Positions 36,012 to 44,469 of a stretch of DNA of 59,298 nucleotides are shown here, in pieces. The notes beneath the pieces were generated by a model. It was not told the origin of the DNA, did not search any database, and worked only from the letters and a program-made list of their open reading frames with translations. The position numbers and the translations under genes are program-made. Where the stretch lies: the NCBI GenBank assembly GCA_018262795.1, contig JADFDM010000016.1:1-59298 (forward strand), in the 5' to 3' direction. How positions within the stretch are numbered: position 1 is the stretch's first letter; every line of letters begins with the position of its first letter. The DNA is from Sphingobacteriales bacterium. Lineage in GTDB: Bacteria > Bacteroidota > Bacteroidia > Chitinophagales > LD1.

Positions 36012-38123
36012 TTATTCTCCCGGCCTATAAATCCGTTCGGAATGTTTGTAGGCCCACTCTTTACTCAGGCTTTCTTCCTTGGTTTGCTGGTGCACATACA
36101 TTTGCATTTGATCGGTATAGTGTTTGGCCCCCGGGGTATTGCTGCTGCCGTAGCAGGCGATGCTGTGCAGTTCTGGCAGGCTGCCGTCCTTTTTAAATTT
36201 CGCCAGCAGGATGTAGCTTTCACCGGCAGTAATTCTGCGCTTGCCCTTTTGATACGGTTCACCATATTTCGCATTAAACATATCAGGGCCGCCACTGGTG
36301 GGCAGGTCCACCCCATCGCGTTGATGGCGCTGATACTCGCCCAGCGGCACACATAGCTTCCCAAAATCAGTCAACATTTCGGCTTTTGCTTTCCGCACTC
36401 CCTCCGCAAAATATTGGAGCTTATAGGATGGATCGTCCTTGAATTTTTTCTCTATCTCATCATTAATAGAAAAGTAAGTGCCATAAATCCATTTATAAAC
36501 GAGCGTAGCGTTGGTGTCGGCTATATCACCGGAGCGATTGATCGCCCAAGCTTTCATTACATCAATAGCATCGGCTATATCGGGATAGTCTTTTCCATCT
36601 AAGTGAAAGGCCTCTTCTAAATCGAAACTTTTGAAAGGGGCAACTACCGTTTTAGGATAGTGGTCATCGTATTTTATTTTAAGAAAGTCTTGCCAAGAGA
36701 TTTTCGTTTTCCCTTCCATCATTTCATAAAAACGCATACTGCGGTTGGTTTCGTTCGTGGCAAACGATATATTTTTCTGACAGGCCAGCGGCTTAGGATT
36801 TTCGGCTTTAGCCGTCATGCTGTAAGAAGTGTTGTTCACATTAAACACATAGCCGCACTTAGGGTTGATGACATGTGGCAATGAATCATGCGGAAGAAAT
36901 TTTGTCCAAAGAGTTTTCTTCGTATTGCCCGGCACAGTGCTTTGCCAGTTGTACCCATCGGCTCGGATAGGCATGGCACCATTGCTCACACAATAAATGG
37001 TATCGTAGCGATCGGCATAGGTTACATATTGGTTAATGATGCCTTGAATATTCAGCGCATTTCTAAACTCTGTATAGTTCTTTGCCTTGTTCATCCGGTA
37101 CCATTCCTCTACGCTTTTCAAGGTCATGTTCGAAGCCAAGCGGATGGCAAAAATCCCTTTCTTGTTTACATACGTGGCTCCATACATGCTCCACCATTTT
37201 TTCTTTCCAATGGTGAGAATGAATTTATGTTTATCGCGATTCTTGGCCAGGTTCACCGTGAGTTTTGCTTTACTCACTTCAAGCGGATACGAAACGCCAT
37301 CTACCAAATAGTGATTCTTCTTTTTCGGATCCGGCTGCAACTGGTAAATATCAATGGCATCGAAATAGTTGGTGGTGTGTGCCCAACCTAAGTTTTCATT
37401 CACTCCGTGAAAAATTGAAACAGCTCCGTGAAAAGTTGCGCCTAAGATGTTCAGCCCTTCTTCACTATGCAAGTGTGCTTCGTACCAACTCATAGGTCCT
37501 TCGAGCGGTTGATGCGCATTCACATCTAAGTACACATTGCCATCGGTGGTAATGCGGGAATTCATCGCAATGGCATTGGAGCCCCGCGCATCTTTATTAA
37601 ACTCAAGTGTGGGAACAGTTTCGCCCACTACACTTTTTATAGCTCCATCTACTCCCGTCATCAAGGCCATCGAAAGCATATAGCCGGCAATAAAATCGGT
37701 GGGCTGTATGGGTAGCAAGCTTTTGAATCGAATCTTATCCGGATGTTGTTTGATCCAATCGTTTCCGGCAGCAGCGCCCGCTTCGAGCAGCTTTTTTGCT
37801 TCGGGCGATAAATCTGATTCGTAATGATTCTTTATAAAATCGGGCACCCCCAATAACTGAACCGCATAATCAATTTTGGCTCCTTCGATGCCGAGCATCA
37901 ATCCCAACTTTCCTCTGGAAAGCAGCAGCCCCCACATCACCGTCTTGTAATCATCTTCCAACGCACAATACACCAAACCGTAAGAGCAGTCGGCATCGGT
38001 TTTTCCGAAAATATGCGGTACCCCGAAACTATCGCGCACAATCTCTACCTGGTAGTTGGGGTTTACCTGAGCGGAGAGATTCAAAGTATAGAAGGCAGAG
38101 AAAAGGAGTAGCATTCTTTTCAT
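36012..38123 (-). CDS. penicillin acylase-family N-terminal nucleophile hydrolase
   Basis: 703 aa. The signal peptide ends at LSAQ. The family members cleave themselves to free a catalytic Ser at the new N-terminus of the beta chain; here this is Ser182 in DARGSNAIAMNSR, preceded by Gly as required. The alpha chain has IVRDSFGVPHIFGKTDADCS and the beta chain VNAHQPLEGPMSWYEAHL and GVNENLGWAHTTN. Substrates in the family are amides such as penicillin, acyl-homoserine lactones (PvdQ, QuiP) and acylated peptides. The sequence does not settle which. It is monocistronic and divergent from the acyltransferase at 38167. Confidence 0.9.
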   Translation of the reverse strand: MKRMLLLFSAFYTLNLSAQVNPNYQVEIVRDSFGVPHIFGKTDADCSYGLVYCALEDDYKTVMWGLLLSRGKLGLMLGIEGAKIDYAVQLLGVPDFIKNHYESDLSPEAKKLLEAGAAAGNDWIKQHPDKIRFKSLLPIQPTDFIAGYMLSMALMTGVDGAIKSVVGETVPTLEFNKDARGSNAIAMNSRITTDGNVYLDVNAHQPLEGPMSWYEAHLHSEEGLNILGATFHGAVSIFHGVNENLGWAHTTNYFDAIDIYQLQPDPKKKNHYLVDGVSYPLEVSKAKLTVNLAKNRDKHKFILTIGKKKWWSMYGATYVNKKGIFAIRLASNMTLKSVEEWYRMNKAKNYTEFRNALNIQGIINQYVTYADRYDTIYCVSNGAMPIRADGYNWQSTVPGNTKKTLWTKFLPHDSLPHVINPKCGYVFNVNNTSYSMTAKAENPKPLACQKNISFATNETNRSMRFYEMMEGKTKISWQDFLKIKYDDHYPKTVVAPFKSFDLEEAFHLDGKDYPDIADAIDVMKAWAINRSGDIADTNATLVYKWIYGTYFSINDEIEKKFKDDPSYKLQYFAEGVRKAKAEMLTDFGKLCVPLGEYQRHQRDGVDLPTSGGPDMFNAKYGEPYQKGKRRITAGESYILLAKFKKDGSLPELHSIACYGSSNTPGAKHYTDQMQMYVHQQTKEESLSKEWAYKHSERIYRPGE

Positions 38124-38166
38124 AAAATAAATTTGAGTTTATGTGCGGTGAATTTGAACAATATTT

Positions 38167-38802
38167 ATGAAGGAAAATATTCGGACAATAATAATTCCGA
38201 CAGTCTATATTCGCCCTGCTATGGGAAAGATGCTATCAAGATTTATTTTTTGGATTTTCGGATGGACGTTAGATGACCATTTAAAGACTGACTTTAAAAA
38301 GTGTGTGATGCTGGCCGTGCCACACACCAGCAACTGGGATTTGATTTTTGCTCGCGCCTCCTTTGCGATGATGAATATTCCTATCCGCTTTACCGTGAAG
38401 CAGGAATGGTTGAAATTCCCCTTTGGGGGTATTATGCGCTCGCTGGGCGCTATCGGCATTGACCGCAGACCTAAAAAAACCGGTGAAGAAAGGCCGAGTA
38501 TGACGGAAGCGATGATTGACTTGTTCAACGGCACTGATGAACTGGTAGTGATGGTGACTCCCGAGGGAACCCGCGCCCTGCGCACTAAATGGAAAACCGG
38601 GTTCTACCATGTAGCGGTAGGAGCTAAAGTGCCAATTGCATTGGGATATTTAGACTACAAGAATAAAATTGCCGGGGTGGGAGATGTGTTTATGCCTACC
38701 GGTGATATGAAGAAGGATTTAAAGCGAATCATGGATTTCTACAAACCCATACAAGGCAAGCATCCGGAGAAGTTTTCGGTGGATTTGGAATATGCAGATT
38801 AA
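38167..38802 (+). CDS. 1-acyl-glycerol-3-phosphate acyltransferase-like protein
   Basis: 211 aa. The PlsC-type motif HxxxxD is His53-Asp58 in VPHTSNWDLI. TPEGTRALRTKWKTGFYHVA carries the second motif (EGTR), and IMRSLGAIGIDRRPKKTG lies between them. One N-terminal hydrophobic stretch (LSRFIFWIFGWTL) may anchor it in the membrane. It lacks the usual proline-rich fourth motif of classical PlsC; this short form is common in Bacteroidota and may act on phospholipids or on other lipids. Its last 4 bp overlap the convergent hydrolase gene. Confidence 0.88.
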   Translation: MKENIRTIIIPTVYIRPAMGKMLSRFIFWIFGWTLDDHLKTDFKKCVMLAVPHTSNWDLIFARASFAMMNIPIRFTVKQEWLKFPFGGIMRSLGAIGIDRRPKKTGEERPSMTEAMIDLFNGTDELVVMVTPEGTRALRTKWKTGFYHVAVGAKVPIALGYLDYKNKIAGVGDVFMPTGDMKKDLKRIMDFYKPIQGKHPEKFSVDLEYAD

Positions 38803-39647
38803 GGCTCACTGAAAAACCGCATCAGATTTTCATTGACCCAATCGGAGTTGTCGTGTTGCACAAAGTGGCCGCTCGTTGGGTCATACAATATCTCGCAAGT
38901 ATTGTCGCAATAATCTTTGGTATGGTAAGTCATTTCTTTGCCGAGCGCAATATCCTGCTCCCCCCACAGCATCAGCACCGGAGCTTGCACAGTTGGCATT
39001 TTTACCGGGCTGATGAAGCTGCGAAAGGCAGCGCGGTAATAAGCAATAGCTGACTTCACGGCATTGGGCTGCGCGTAGGCCTCTACATATTTTTTCACGT
39101 CCTCTTTGGTAATATTCTCCCTGCGCATCAACATTTTCTTAAAAGTACCGCGAAAGAATTTTTCGGTGCCCACTATTTTTTCAGGAATAAAAGGCAACTG
39201 AAAAAAGAAGATGTACCAACTTTTTTTCCACTGTGAAAAATTGAAACTTGTAAAAGCGCGACTCATTTCGTTGGGATGAGGCACATTCAATATGGCTAAT
39301 TTCTTGACCACTTCGGGATGCAAAGAAGCCACCGCCCATGCCACTGCCGCACCCCAGTCGTGCCCCACAATAATGGCTTTTTCTTCCCCTAAAGCTTTCA
39401 CGAGCTCGGCAATGTCTTTTGCCAGCAGTTCCATTTTGTAATCGCTGACGTGCGGGGGTTTATCGCTCAGGTTGTAGCCTCTCATATCCACTGCTACGGT
39501 TCGATATTTTTTCGACAAAACCGGAAGCTGATTTTTCCATCCGTACCAAAATTCCGGAAACCCATGAAGCAAAATGACAAGTTCTCCGGTTCCTTCTTCT
39601 ACATAGTGAAGTTGAATGCCGTTGGCAGATATGTATTTCGATTCCAT
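38799..39647 (-). CDS. alpha/beta hydrolase, epoxide hydrolase-like
   Basis: 282 aa. The oxyanion motif HGFPEFWYGW (about residue 28) and the nucleophile elbow IVGHDWGAAVAW with Asp97 as nucleophile are the marks of epoxide hydrolases and haloalkane dehalogenases. The late acid lies in LMLWGEQDIAL, and the base His in PTSGHFVQHD near the end. The HGxP motif favours an epoxide hydrolase. It starts 2 bp after the GH1 gene stops, so the two are probably co-transcribed. Confidence 0.9.
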   Translation of the reverse strand: MESKYISANGIQLHYVEEGTGELVILLHGFPEFWYGWKNQLPVLSKKYRTVAVDMRGYNLSDKPPHVSDYKMELLAKDIAELVKALGEEKAIIVGHDWGAAVAWAVASLHPEVVKKLAILNVPHPNEMSRAFTSFNFSQWKKSWYIFFFQLPFIPEKIVGTEKFFRGTFKKMLMRRENITKEDVKKYVEAYAQPNAVKSAIAYYRAAFRSFISPVKMPTVQAPVLMLWGEQDIALGKEMTYHTKDYCDNTCEILYDPTSGHFVQHDNSDWVNENLMRFFSEP

Positions 39648-39649
39648 CG

Positions 39650-41080
39650 CTATTGACTTAAAAATTCACTAAACCATTTGCCGCTTGCCTTCACGGTTCG
39701 CTGTTGTGTTTTAAAATCAACCCCCACGATTCCAAAGCGCGGTCGGTAACCTTCGGCCCATTCGAAATTGTCCATAAAGCTCCAAATAAAATAGCCCCCC
39801 ACATTCACCCCTTCCTGCTTGGCTTTCAAAATTTGTTTCAGGTAATCTTTGATAAACTGTAAGCGCTTGGTGTCATTTATTTCTCCGTTTACCATTGTGT
39901 CGGGAAAGGCGGCTCCGTTTTCGGTTACAATTATTTGCGGCATGTTTTTGTAAGCGGCATATTGTTTCAGCAACTGGTAAATGCCTTCGGGGTACACCTC
40001 CCAACCCATGTCGGTAATGTCGTGCCCCAACTTTTTAGCAGGCACATTCACAAAATGAATGATGGGAATGAGCGCTAATTTTTTTACCACCATGCGCGAA
40101 TAATTCTGCATTCCTATAAAATCAAAATCGTAGGGCATCAGCTTCTCATCCCCGGGTTGAATATGTTTTTCGATGTGCTTGCAGGCCGGTAAATCTTTAA
40201 TGGGGTAGCCGCGCCCCATCACAGGATCAAGAAATAAACGATTGATAAAGGCATCGGCTCGCGCAGCCGCTTTTATATTGCCGGGGTGATCGTTCTTTGC
40301 ATCTATATGGCTACACGAAAAGGTGGTGCCGATGTGTGCCTCCTTCACATTGTTGCGAATGACTCTGGCACCTGCGCCATGGCACATCACCACATGGTGA
40401 GTAGCCTTATAAAACTTGCTGAAATTGATGTGGCCGGGCGCGTGAATGCCCACTAAATAACCAAGTGGCACAAAGGCCATCGGCTCGTTAAACACCATCC
40501 AATTTTTTACCCGGTCGCCAAATTTTCGGGTGATCACATCCACATATTCCTCAAACCACTTGATGCAATCGCGATTGGCCCATCCGTCTTTTTCTTCGAG
40601 AGCCTGAGGCAAATCCCAGTGGTAACATGTGATCCAAGGCGCTACATTTTCTTTTAAGCACTTATCAATTACACGATCGTAAAAATCAATTCCTTTTTGA
40701 TTCACTTGCCCTGTACCTTGGGGTAACACCCTTGACCATGCAATGGAAAATCGCGAAGCCGGGATATGCAGTTGGTGCATTAGTTCAATATCGCTGGCGT
40801 AGCGATGGTAGAAATCATTGGCCACATCACCATTTTCGCGTGTTTTAATTTTTCCTTTATGGTGGTGAGTGAAATGATCCCAAATGCTTTCGCCTTTGCC
40901 GTCCTCATTCCAAGCACCTTCAATTTGATACGCAGCCGTGGCCGTTCCCCACACAAAGTCTTTTCCAAAATCGCTTCGTTTTAATTCGCCATCGGAGATG
41001 AGTTGAGCCAGCAGGTGGCGGGGCAGCAAACTTCCGGCACTGAATGTGGCACTTAGTTTAAGCCATTCTTCACGGGTCAT
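39650..41080 (-). CDS. glycoside hydrolase family 1 beta-glucosidase
   Basis: 476 aa. GH1 start FGKDFVWGTATAAYQIEGAW, the acid/base Glu199 in WMVFNEPMAF, and the nucleophile Glu387 in IVTENGAAFPD. FMDNFEWAEGYRPRFG lies near the end. The enzyme releases glucose or related sugars from beta-glycosides. The first 30 residues (TREEWLKLSATFSAGSLLP) resemble a twin-arginine signal whose RR pair has decayed to R-E, so export is uncertain. The gene comes before the epoxide-hydrolase-like gene in the same operon. Confidence 0.94.
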   Translation of the reverse strand: MTREEWLKLSATFSAGSLLPRHLLAQLISDGELKRSDFGKDFVWGTATAAYQIEGAWNEDGKGESIWDHFTHHHKGKIKTRENGDVANDFYHRYASDIELMHQLHIPASRFSIAWSRVLPQGTGQVNQKGIDFYDRVIDKCLKENVAPWITCYHWDLPQALEEKDGWANRDCIKWFEEYVDVITRKFGDRVKNWMVFNEPMAFVPLGYLVGIHAPGHINFSKFYKATHHVVMCHGAGARVIRNNVKEAHIGTTFSCSHIDAKNDHPGNIKAAARADAFINRLFLDPVMGRGYPIKDLPACKHIEKHIQPGDEKLMPYDFDFIGMQNYSRMVVKKLALIPIIHFVNVPAKKLGHDITDMGWEVYPEGIYQLLKQYAAYKNMPQIIVTENGAAFPDTMVNGEINDTKRLQFIKDYLKQILKAKQEGVNVGGYFIWSFMDNFEWAEGYRPRFGIVGVDFKTQQRTVKASGKWFSEFLSQ

Positions 41081-41161
41081 AGGGTTGAGGTTTGTGCTCT
41101 AAGAAACTGAATATTGCGAGAATAAGTAAGCCCCTGAAAATAAATTGTTGTTACTTTTTGG

Positions 41162-41992
41162 CTACAGAGGCACAGAACTTGTATCCGGTTGAGCAGTAGT
41201 AATTTCAGTGTCTTGGATAGCGGATGTCTTTCTGCGGCCGCATACTTTTTCAAACTCTTCGGTGTAGCGCTCGTGATTAGTACCCATCAGCCGATCCCAC
41301 AGATTGAAGTACAGCCCGTAGTTACAGGTTACATATTTATGGTGCATGTTGTGATGCGTAGAAGTGTTGTGCCACTTAGAAAAAAGGTTGTTCGTAAAGC
41401 CACTGGGGAACAATTCAAAGCCCACATGGCCACCCACATTCAGCGCTAACTGATAAATGCCCCAAAGGAGGATAGCCACCGGATGAAAGGGTATGGCAAA
41501 CACCATGATGGGTAGAATAAGCACCTGTGCCACGGCTTCTAAAGGATGAAAAGAAAAAGCAGCCCAAGGTGTGGGGTTGATGCTTTTGTGATGGATCAAA
41601 TGCACGTGCTTGTATATTTTTTTGTGGTGCATGAGGCGGTGGCTCCAATAGAAATAAGTATCGTGCAGAAAGATGAACAGGAACACTGAGAAAACAAAGT
41701 AGGCCATGCCATACTCGTGAATGCCAGTATAAATTTTTGTGTAACCGTTGCGATGCGCCACAAACACTGCCGAGCCGATGGTGGTGAAAATCAGCATAGA
41801 CAGCAGGGAGTAAAGTATCTCGCGCTGGATATGTGATGTGCCGGGAAACTTGGGTTGAATTTTAAAGCGGAAGAGGGGCGACTTGAACCACACATAAAAT
41901 ATCAAGAAGGGAATACCGCAAAACAAAAAATAGCGCAGTATGTCGTATAGCAGATGATTTGCAAAACGCTCGGCAAATGGCAAGGCTTCCAT
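41162..41992 (-). CDS. sterol desaturase / fatty acid hydroxylase-family membrane enzyme
   Basis: 276 aa with four to five membrane helices. The di-iron site histidines are seen in HDTYFYWSHRLMHH (about residues 110-123), HVHLIHHKS and HNMHHKY near the end. The family adds hydroxyl groups or double bonds to lipids. The closest named group, by these motifs, is the bacterial sterol desaturase-like set. A C-terminal tail of ~25 residues is variable. The gene lies 81 bp before the GH1 gene on the same strand. Confidence 0.92.
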   Translation of the reverse strand: MEALPFAERFANHLLYDILRYFLFCGIPFLIFYVWFKSPLFRFKIQPKFPGTSHIQREILYSLLSMLIFTTIGSAVFVAHRNGYTKIYTGIHEYGMAYFVFSVFLFIFLHDTYFYWSHRLMHHKKIYKHVHLIHHKSINPTPWAAFSFHPLEAVAQVLILPIMVFAIPFHPVAILLWGIYQLALNVGGHVGFELFPSGFTNNLFSKWHNTSTHHNMHHKYVTCNYGLYFNLWDRLMGTNHERYTEEFEKVCGRRKTSAIQDTEITTAQPDTSSVPL

Positions 41993-42059
41993 CTTTTAAA
42001 TTTTTCGCAAGTTACGAAACCATCCACTTATGGCAGTAGTTAAAAAAAACGAAGTGCTG

Positions 42060-42509
42060 CTATGGCGCACTCAACAGCCGTCTGTGGTAATTCACTTGCC
42101 CCAGATGATAATTTAAGTGTGTGGTCAGGTGAACAAGAAACTTCGCTATCGTAAATTTATTGCCGCCCAGTTCCAGCGGATAGTCTTTACTCAATTCTGC
42201 ATCGGGTATATTTTGTAACACTTTTTTCACCATCACAATGGTAGCCTCCATATCGGAGAGAATTTTTTCGCGCGAAATATTTTTTGATTCAAACTCGGCA
42301 GCCCGGTCGCGCACGTAGCCGGTATTGCCCAACACCGTACCAATCAAATAATTGAAACTGCCTACTATGTGCATACATAAATTGCCTCCCGAATTGCTGA
42401 TACCTTCCTTCACTATCCATAAATCACTTTCATTTTTGTAAAGAGAAAGTTCTTCCTTTAATTTATTCAGGTCGCGCTCAAGAGTGTCAGAAACGATTTG
42501 CTGTAACAT
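42060..42509 (-). CDS. DinB/DUF1572-family protein
   Basis: 149 aa. DinB-like four-helix bundle with the metal-binding His residues in GGNLCMHIVGSFNYLIG, and LVHLTTHLNYHLGQVNYHRR in the last helix. Such proteins are metal-dependent transferases or dithiol-stress hydrolases, some of which use bacillithiol. The bacilliredoxin gene in this window fits such use but is not linked to it. The gene lies 67 bp upstream of the desaturase gene on the same strand. Confidence 0.9.
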   Translation of the reverse strand: MLQQIVSDTLERDLNKLKEELSLYKNESDLWIVKEGISNSGGNLCMHIVGSFNYLIGTVLGNTGYVRDRAAEFESKNISREKILSDMEATIVMVKKVLQNIPDAELSKDYPLELGGNKFTIAKFLVHLTTHLNYHLGQVNYHRRLLSAP

Positions 42510-42626
42510 GCTATTTATTTTTGAGGATGATTGGATATAAACAAGAAACAGGAAGGGGGCTGTAAAGTTTAGGTGCCGGTGTTAAGATATTTATTCCTGA
42601 AAAAGCAAGAAACAATTCCTCTTCTC

Positions 42627-42842
42627 TTAGGGCTTCACCGTGACTATCACTTTGCCATATTCCACTCGGTCGCCTGCGCGCACTTTCTTTCGCTTCTGTA
42701 TTTCTATGCCATAATTCACCCGCACTTTTCGCTTGGTGATTACATCATTAGCCTCGCCTCCACTCTCGGTCAGTTGCAAAACCTTCAGTAATTTATTCAA
42801 CTCAATAAATTCTTGCCCTTTTAGTTCAAAATCCATTTTCAT
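42627..42842 (-). CDS. small S4-domain RNA-binding protein
   Basis: 71 aa from ATG 42842 (MKMDFELKGQEFIELNKLLK); the frame is open further upstream without a better start. The S4 fold is plain: LLKVLQLTESGGEANDVIT, VRVNYGIEIQKRKKVRAGD, and EYGKVIVTV. It belongs to the YbcJ/RlbA group of ribosome-associated S4 proteins. A remnant of an outer-membrane protein lies just upstream. Confidence 0.9.
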   Translation of the reverse strand: MKMDFELKGQEFIELNKLLKVLQLTESGGEANDVITKRKVRVNYGIEIQKRKKVRAGDRVEYGKVIVTVKP

Positions 42843-42978
42843 AAATCCGCTTGCTTTTGCGAAACAAGATAAATAAAGTGCGCATATCCGTTCTTCCTTT
42901 CCGGCAATAATTGCTTTTGATGAGGTAACACCTATCCGCAGGAAGGCTTGTAAGAGTGCTGCGAACATACTTTGTTTT

Positions 42979-43173
42979 CTATTCGCTAAAACCCCATTTC
43001 ATAGAGAAAAATAAATGGGATGCTACGCCACCTAAAGCATAGTTGATTTGAAAAGCACTGTTCATCATATCACCCAAATAGGGGATGGTATAAGTGGGGG
43101 ATTCAGCACAATTTCGTATTGCGAAGCGAGTTAAATTACCAATCATAGAAACAGGGATATAGACAGCGCTGTA
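42979..43173 (-). pseudogene. outer-membrane beta-barrel gene remnant (C-terminal fragment)
   Basis: A minus-strand frame without a good start gives 64 residues ending at TAG 42981-42979: YTIPYLGDMMNSAFQINYAL then GGVASHLFFSMKWGFSE. Alternating hydrophobic residues and the C-terminal aromatic pair are typical of the last strands of a beta-barrel. A TAA at 43176-43174 closes the frame upstream and no 5' part is seen, so this is probably a 5'-truncated relic. A short real gene (55 aa from an inner ATG) cannot be excluded. Confidence 0.45.
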
Positions 43174-43215
43174 TTAAACCCGATCTTTTTTTTTACTAAT
43201 TAAAATCAACAGACA

Positions 43216-44145
43216 ATGGAAACAAATGCAAAATCGGCAGGCAACAGAAAACTGATGATTGCCGCCATAGCAGCACTGCTGCTCGTCAATGGAGTTACCG
43301 CTTATTTTATGTTCAACAATCTGCACCATAAAAATGTACTAATCGTACAAAAGGCTGCGGTAGAGAAACAATACACGAGTCTGGAAGATGAATATCAAAA
43401 GACCACCAACCTACTGGATCAGGCCAGCGCAGAGATTGGCGATTTGAAGGGTAAAAATTCCGACTTAGACCGGATGATACAACAGAAGCAGCAGATGATC
43501 GCAGAGATCAAACATAAACTATCTTCGGCCTATGCTAAAAACACACTCACCGGTAAAAACTTGGAAGATGCCCGAGCGATGATTAGCCAGTACGAGGCAA
43601 CCATCGCTTCACTACAACAAAAGGTAGAGAGCTACCGAGTGCAAACCGTGTCGTTGAGTTCTGATCTGGATTGTCAAATGCAGCAAAATGATGCGCTGAC
43701 ACAGCACAACGGTCAGCTTTCACAAAAGATTGAAACCGCGTCTATCCTCGACCTTTCTAAGTTGGAAGTAGAGGCCGTGAAGCATAAAATGATTAATGGA
43801 AAAGAGGTAGATGTGAAAAAGGCTAAAGCTGCCGAGAGTCTGAAAATTAGTTTTGAAACCGGTGCCAATAAAGCACTTGATCCGGGCAAGTTAGACCTGT
43901 ATGTGCGCATTATAAATCCGAGAGGGGAGACTATTTCGCTAAGTAAAAACGGCTCTGCCTTTATCCCCGAAACGGCAGAGGGCAAGCCGGTGCCATACAC
44001 CAAGCAAGCCAGCATTCCGTGGAATCAGAAAAATAAAAAGGTAGTGGTTTATTGGAATCGCTACATCAACGATCCGGGAACCTACCGCGTAGAAGTATAT
44101 CAAAGCGGGCAGGTGATAGGAAAAGGCTCCGTGAGCCTCAGTTGA
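43216..44145 (+). CDS. membrane-anchored coiled-coil protein of unknown function
   Basis: 309 aa. One membrane helix (about residues 13-33, LMIAAIAALLLVNGVTAYFM) is followed by a long coiled coil (about 40-180, rich in Gln, Lys, Glu and Leu, for example LDRMIQQKQQMIAEIKHKL). A C-terminal domain of about 110 residues follows (from VEAVKHKMINGKEVDVKKAK), made mainly of beta strands (LDLYVRIINPRGETISLSKN). The coiled coil probably lies in the periplasm with the beta domain at its tip. I do not know the function. A strong terminator follows at 44167. Confidence 0.8.
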   Translation: METNAKSAGNRKLMIAAIAALLLVNGVTAYFMFNNLHHKNVLIVQKAAVEKQYTSLEDEYQKTTNLLDQASAEIGDLKGKNSDLDRMIQQKQQMIAEIKHKLSSAYAKNTLTGKNLEDARAMISQYEATIASLQQKVESYRVQTVSLSSDLDCQMQQNDALTQHNGQLSQKIETASILDLSKLEVEAVKHKMINGKEVDVKKAKAAESLKISFETGANKALDPGKLDLYVRIINPRGETISLSKNGSAFIPETAEGKPVPYTKQASIPWNQKNKKVVVYWNRYINDPGTYRVEVYQSGQVIGKGSVSLS

Positions 44146-44469
44146 TCAAAGAATCCGAGTTGCTGTGATGCTCTGCCCACCAATGGGCGGAGCATCTTTT
44201 TTTTTACAGACGATGCTGTAAACAATCTTGCGGAGAATAGTGGAGCGAGTTTATTGGAAAGTATAAATTCAGTCTGCCACTTCTTGTAGGAAAGTTTTAG
44301 CAACGAAATGACACCGATAAACATTGGACAAATTGCGATGTTCACTCATCCCGAAATATTGTTCCTCATGTGAGTATAAAATATTCTGTTCAATCCTCCG
44401 TCTTTTATTTCCTACCTATAAATTAGTTACCATTACAATTATCTTACAAACTACTAAATCACATTAATT
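44146..44469. other. 324-bp gap with a strong terminator
   Basis: Apart from the hairpin at 44167, I see no gene or repeat. The last 60 bp before the ThDP-enzyme gene are AT-rich and probably hold its promoter, but no clear -7 box is found. Confidence 0.5.
44167..44206 (+). terminator. intrinsic terminator after the coiled-coil protein gene
   Basis: GATGCTC-T-GCCC (44167-44178) pairs with GGGC-G-GAGCATC (44185-44196) around a 6-nt loop, and eight or more T follow. One mismatch sits in the middle of the stem. Confidence 0.9.
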
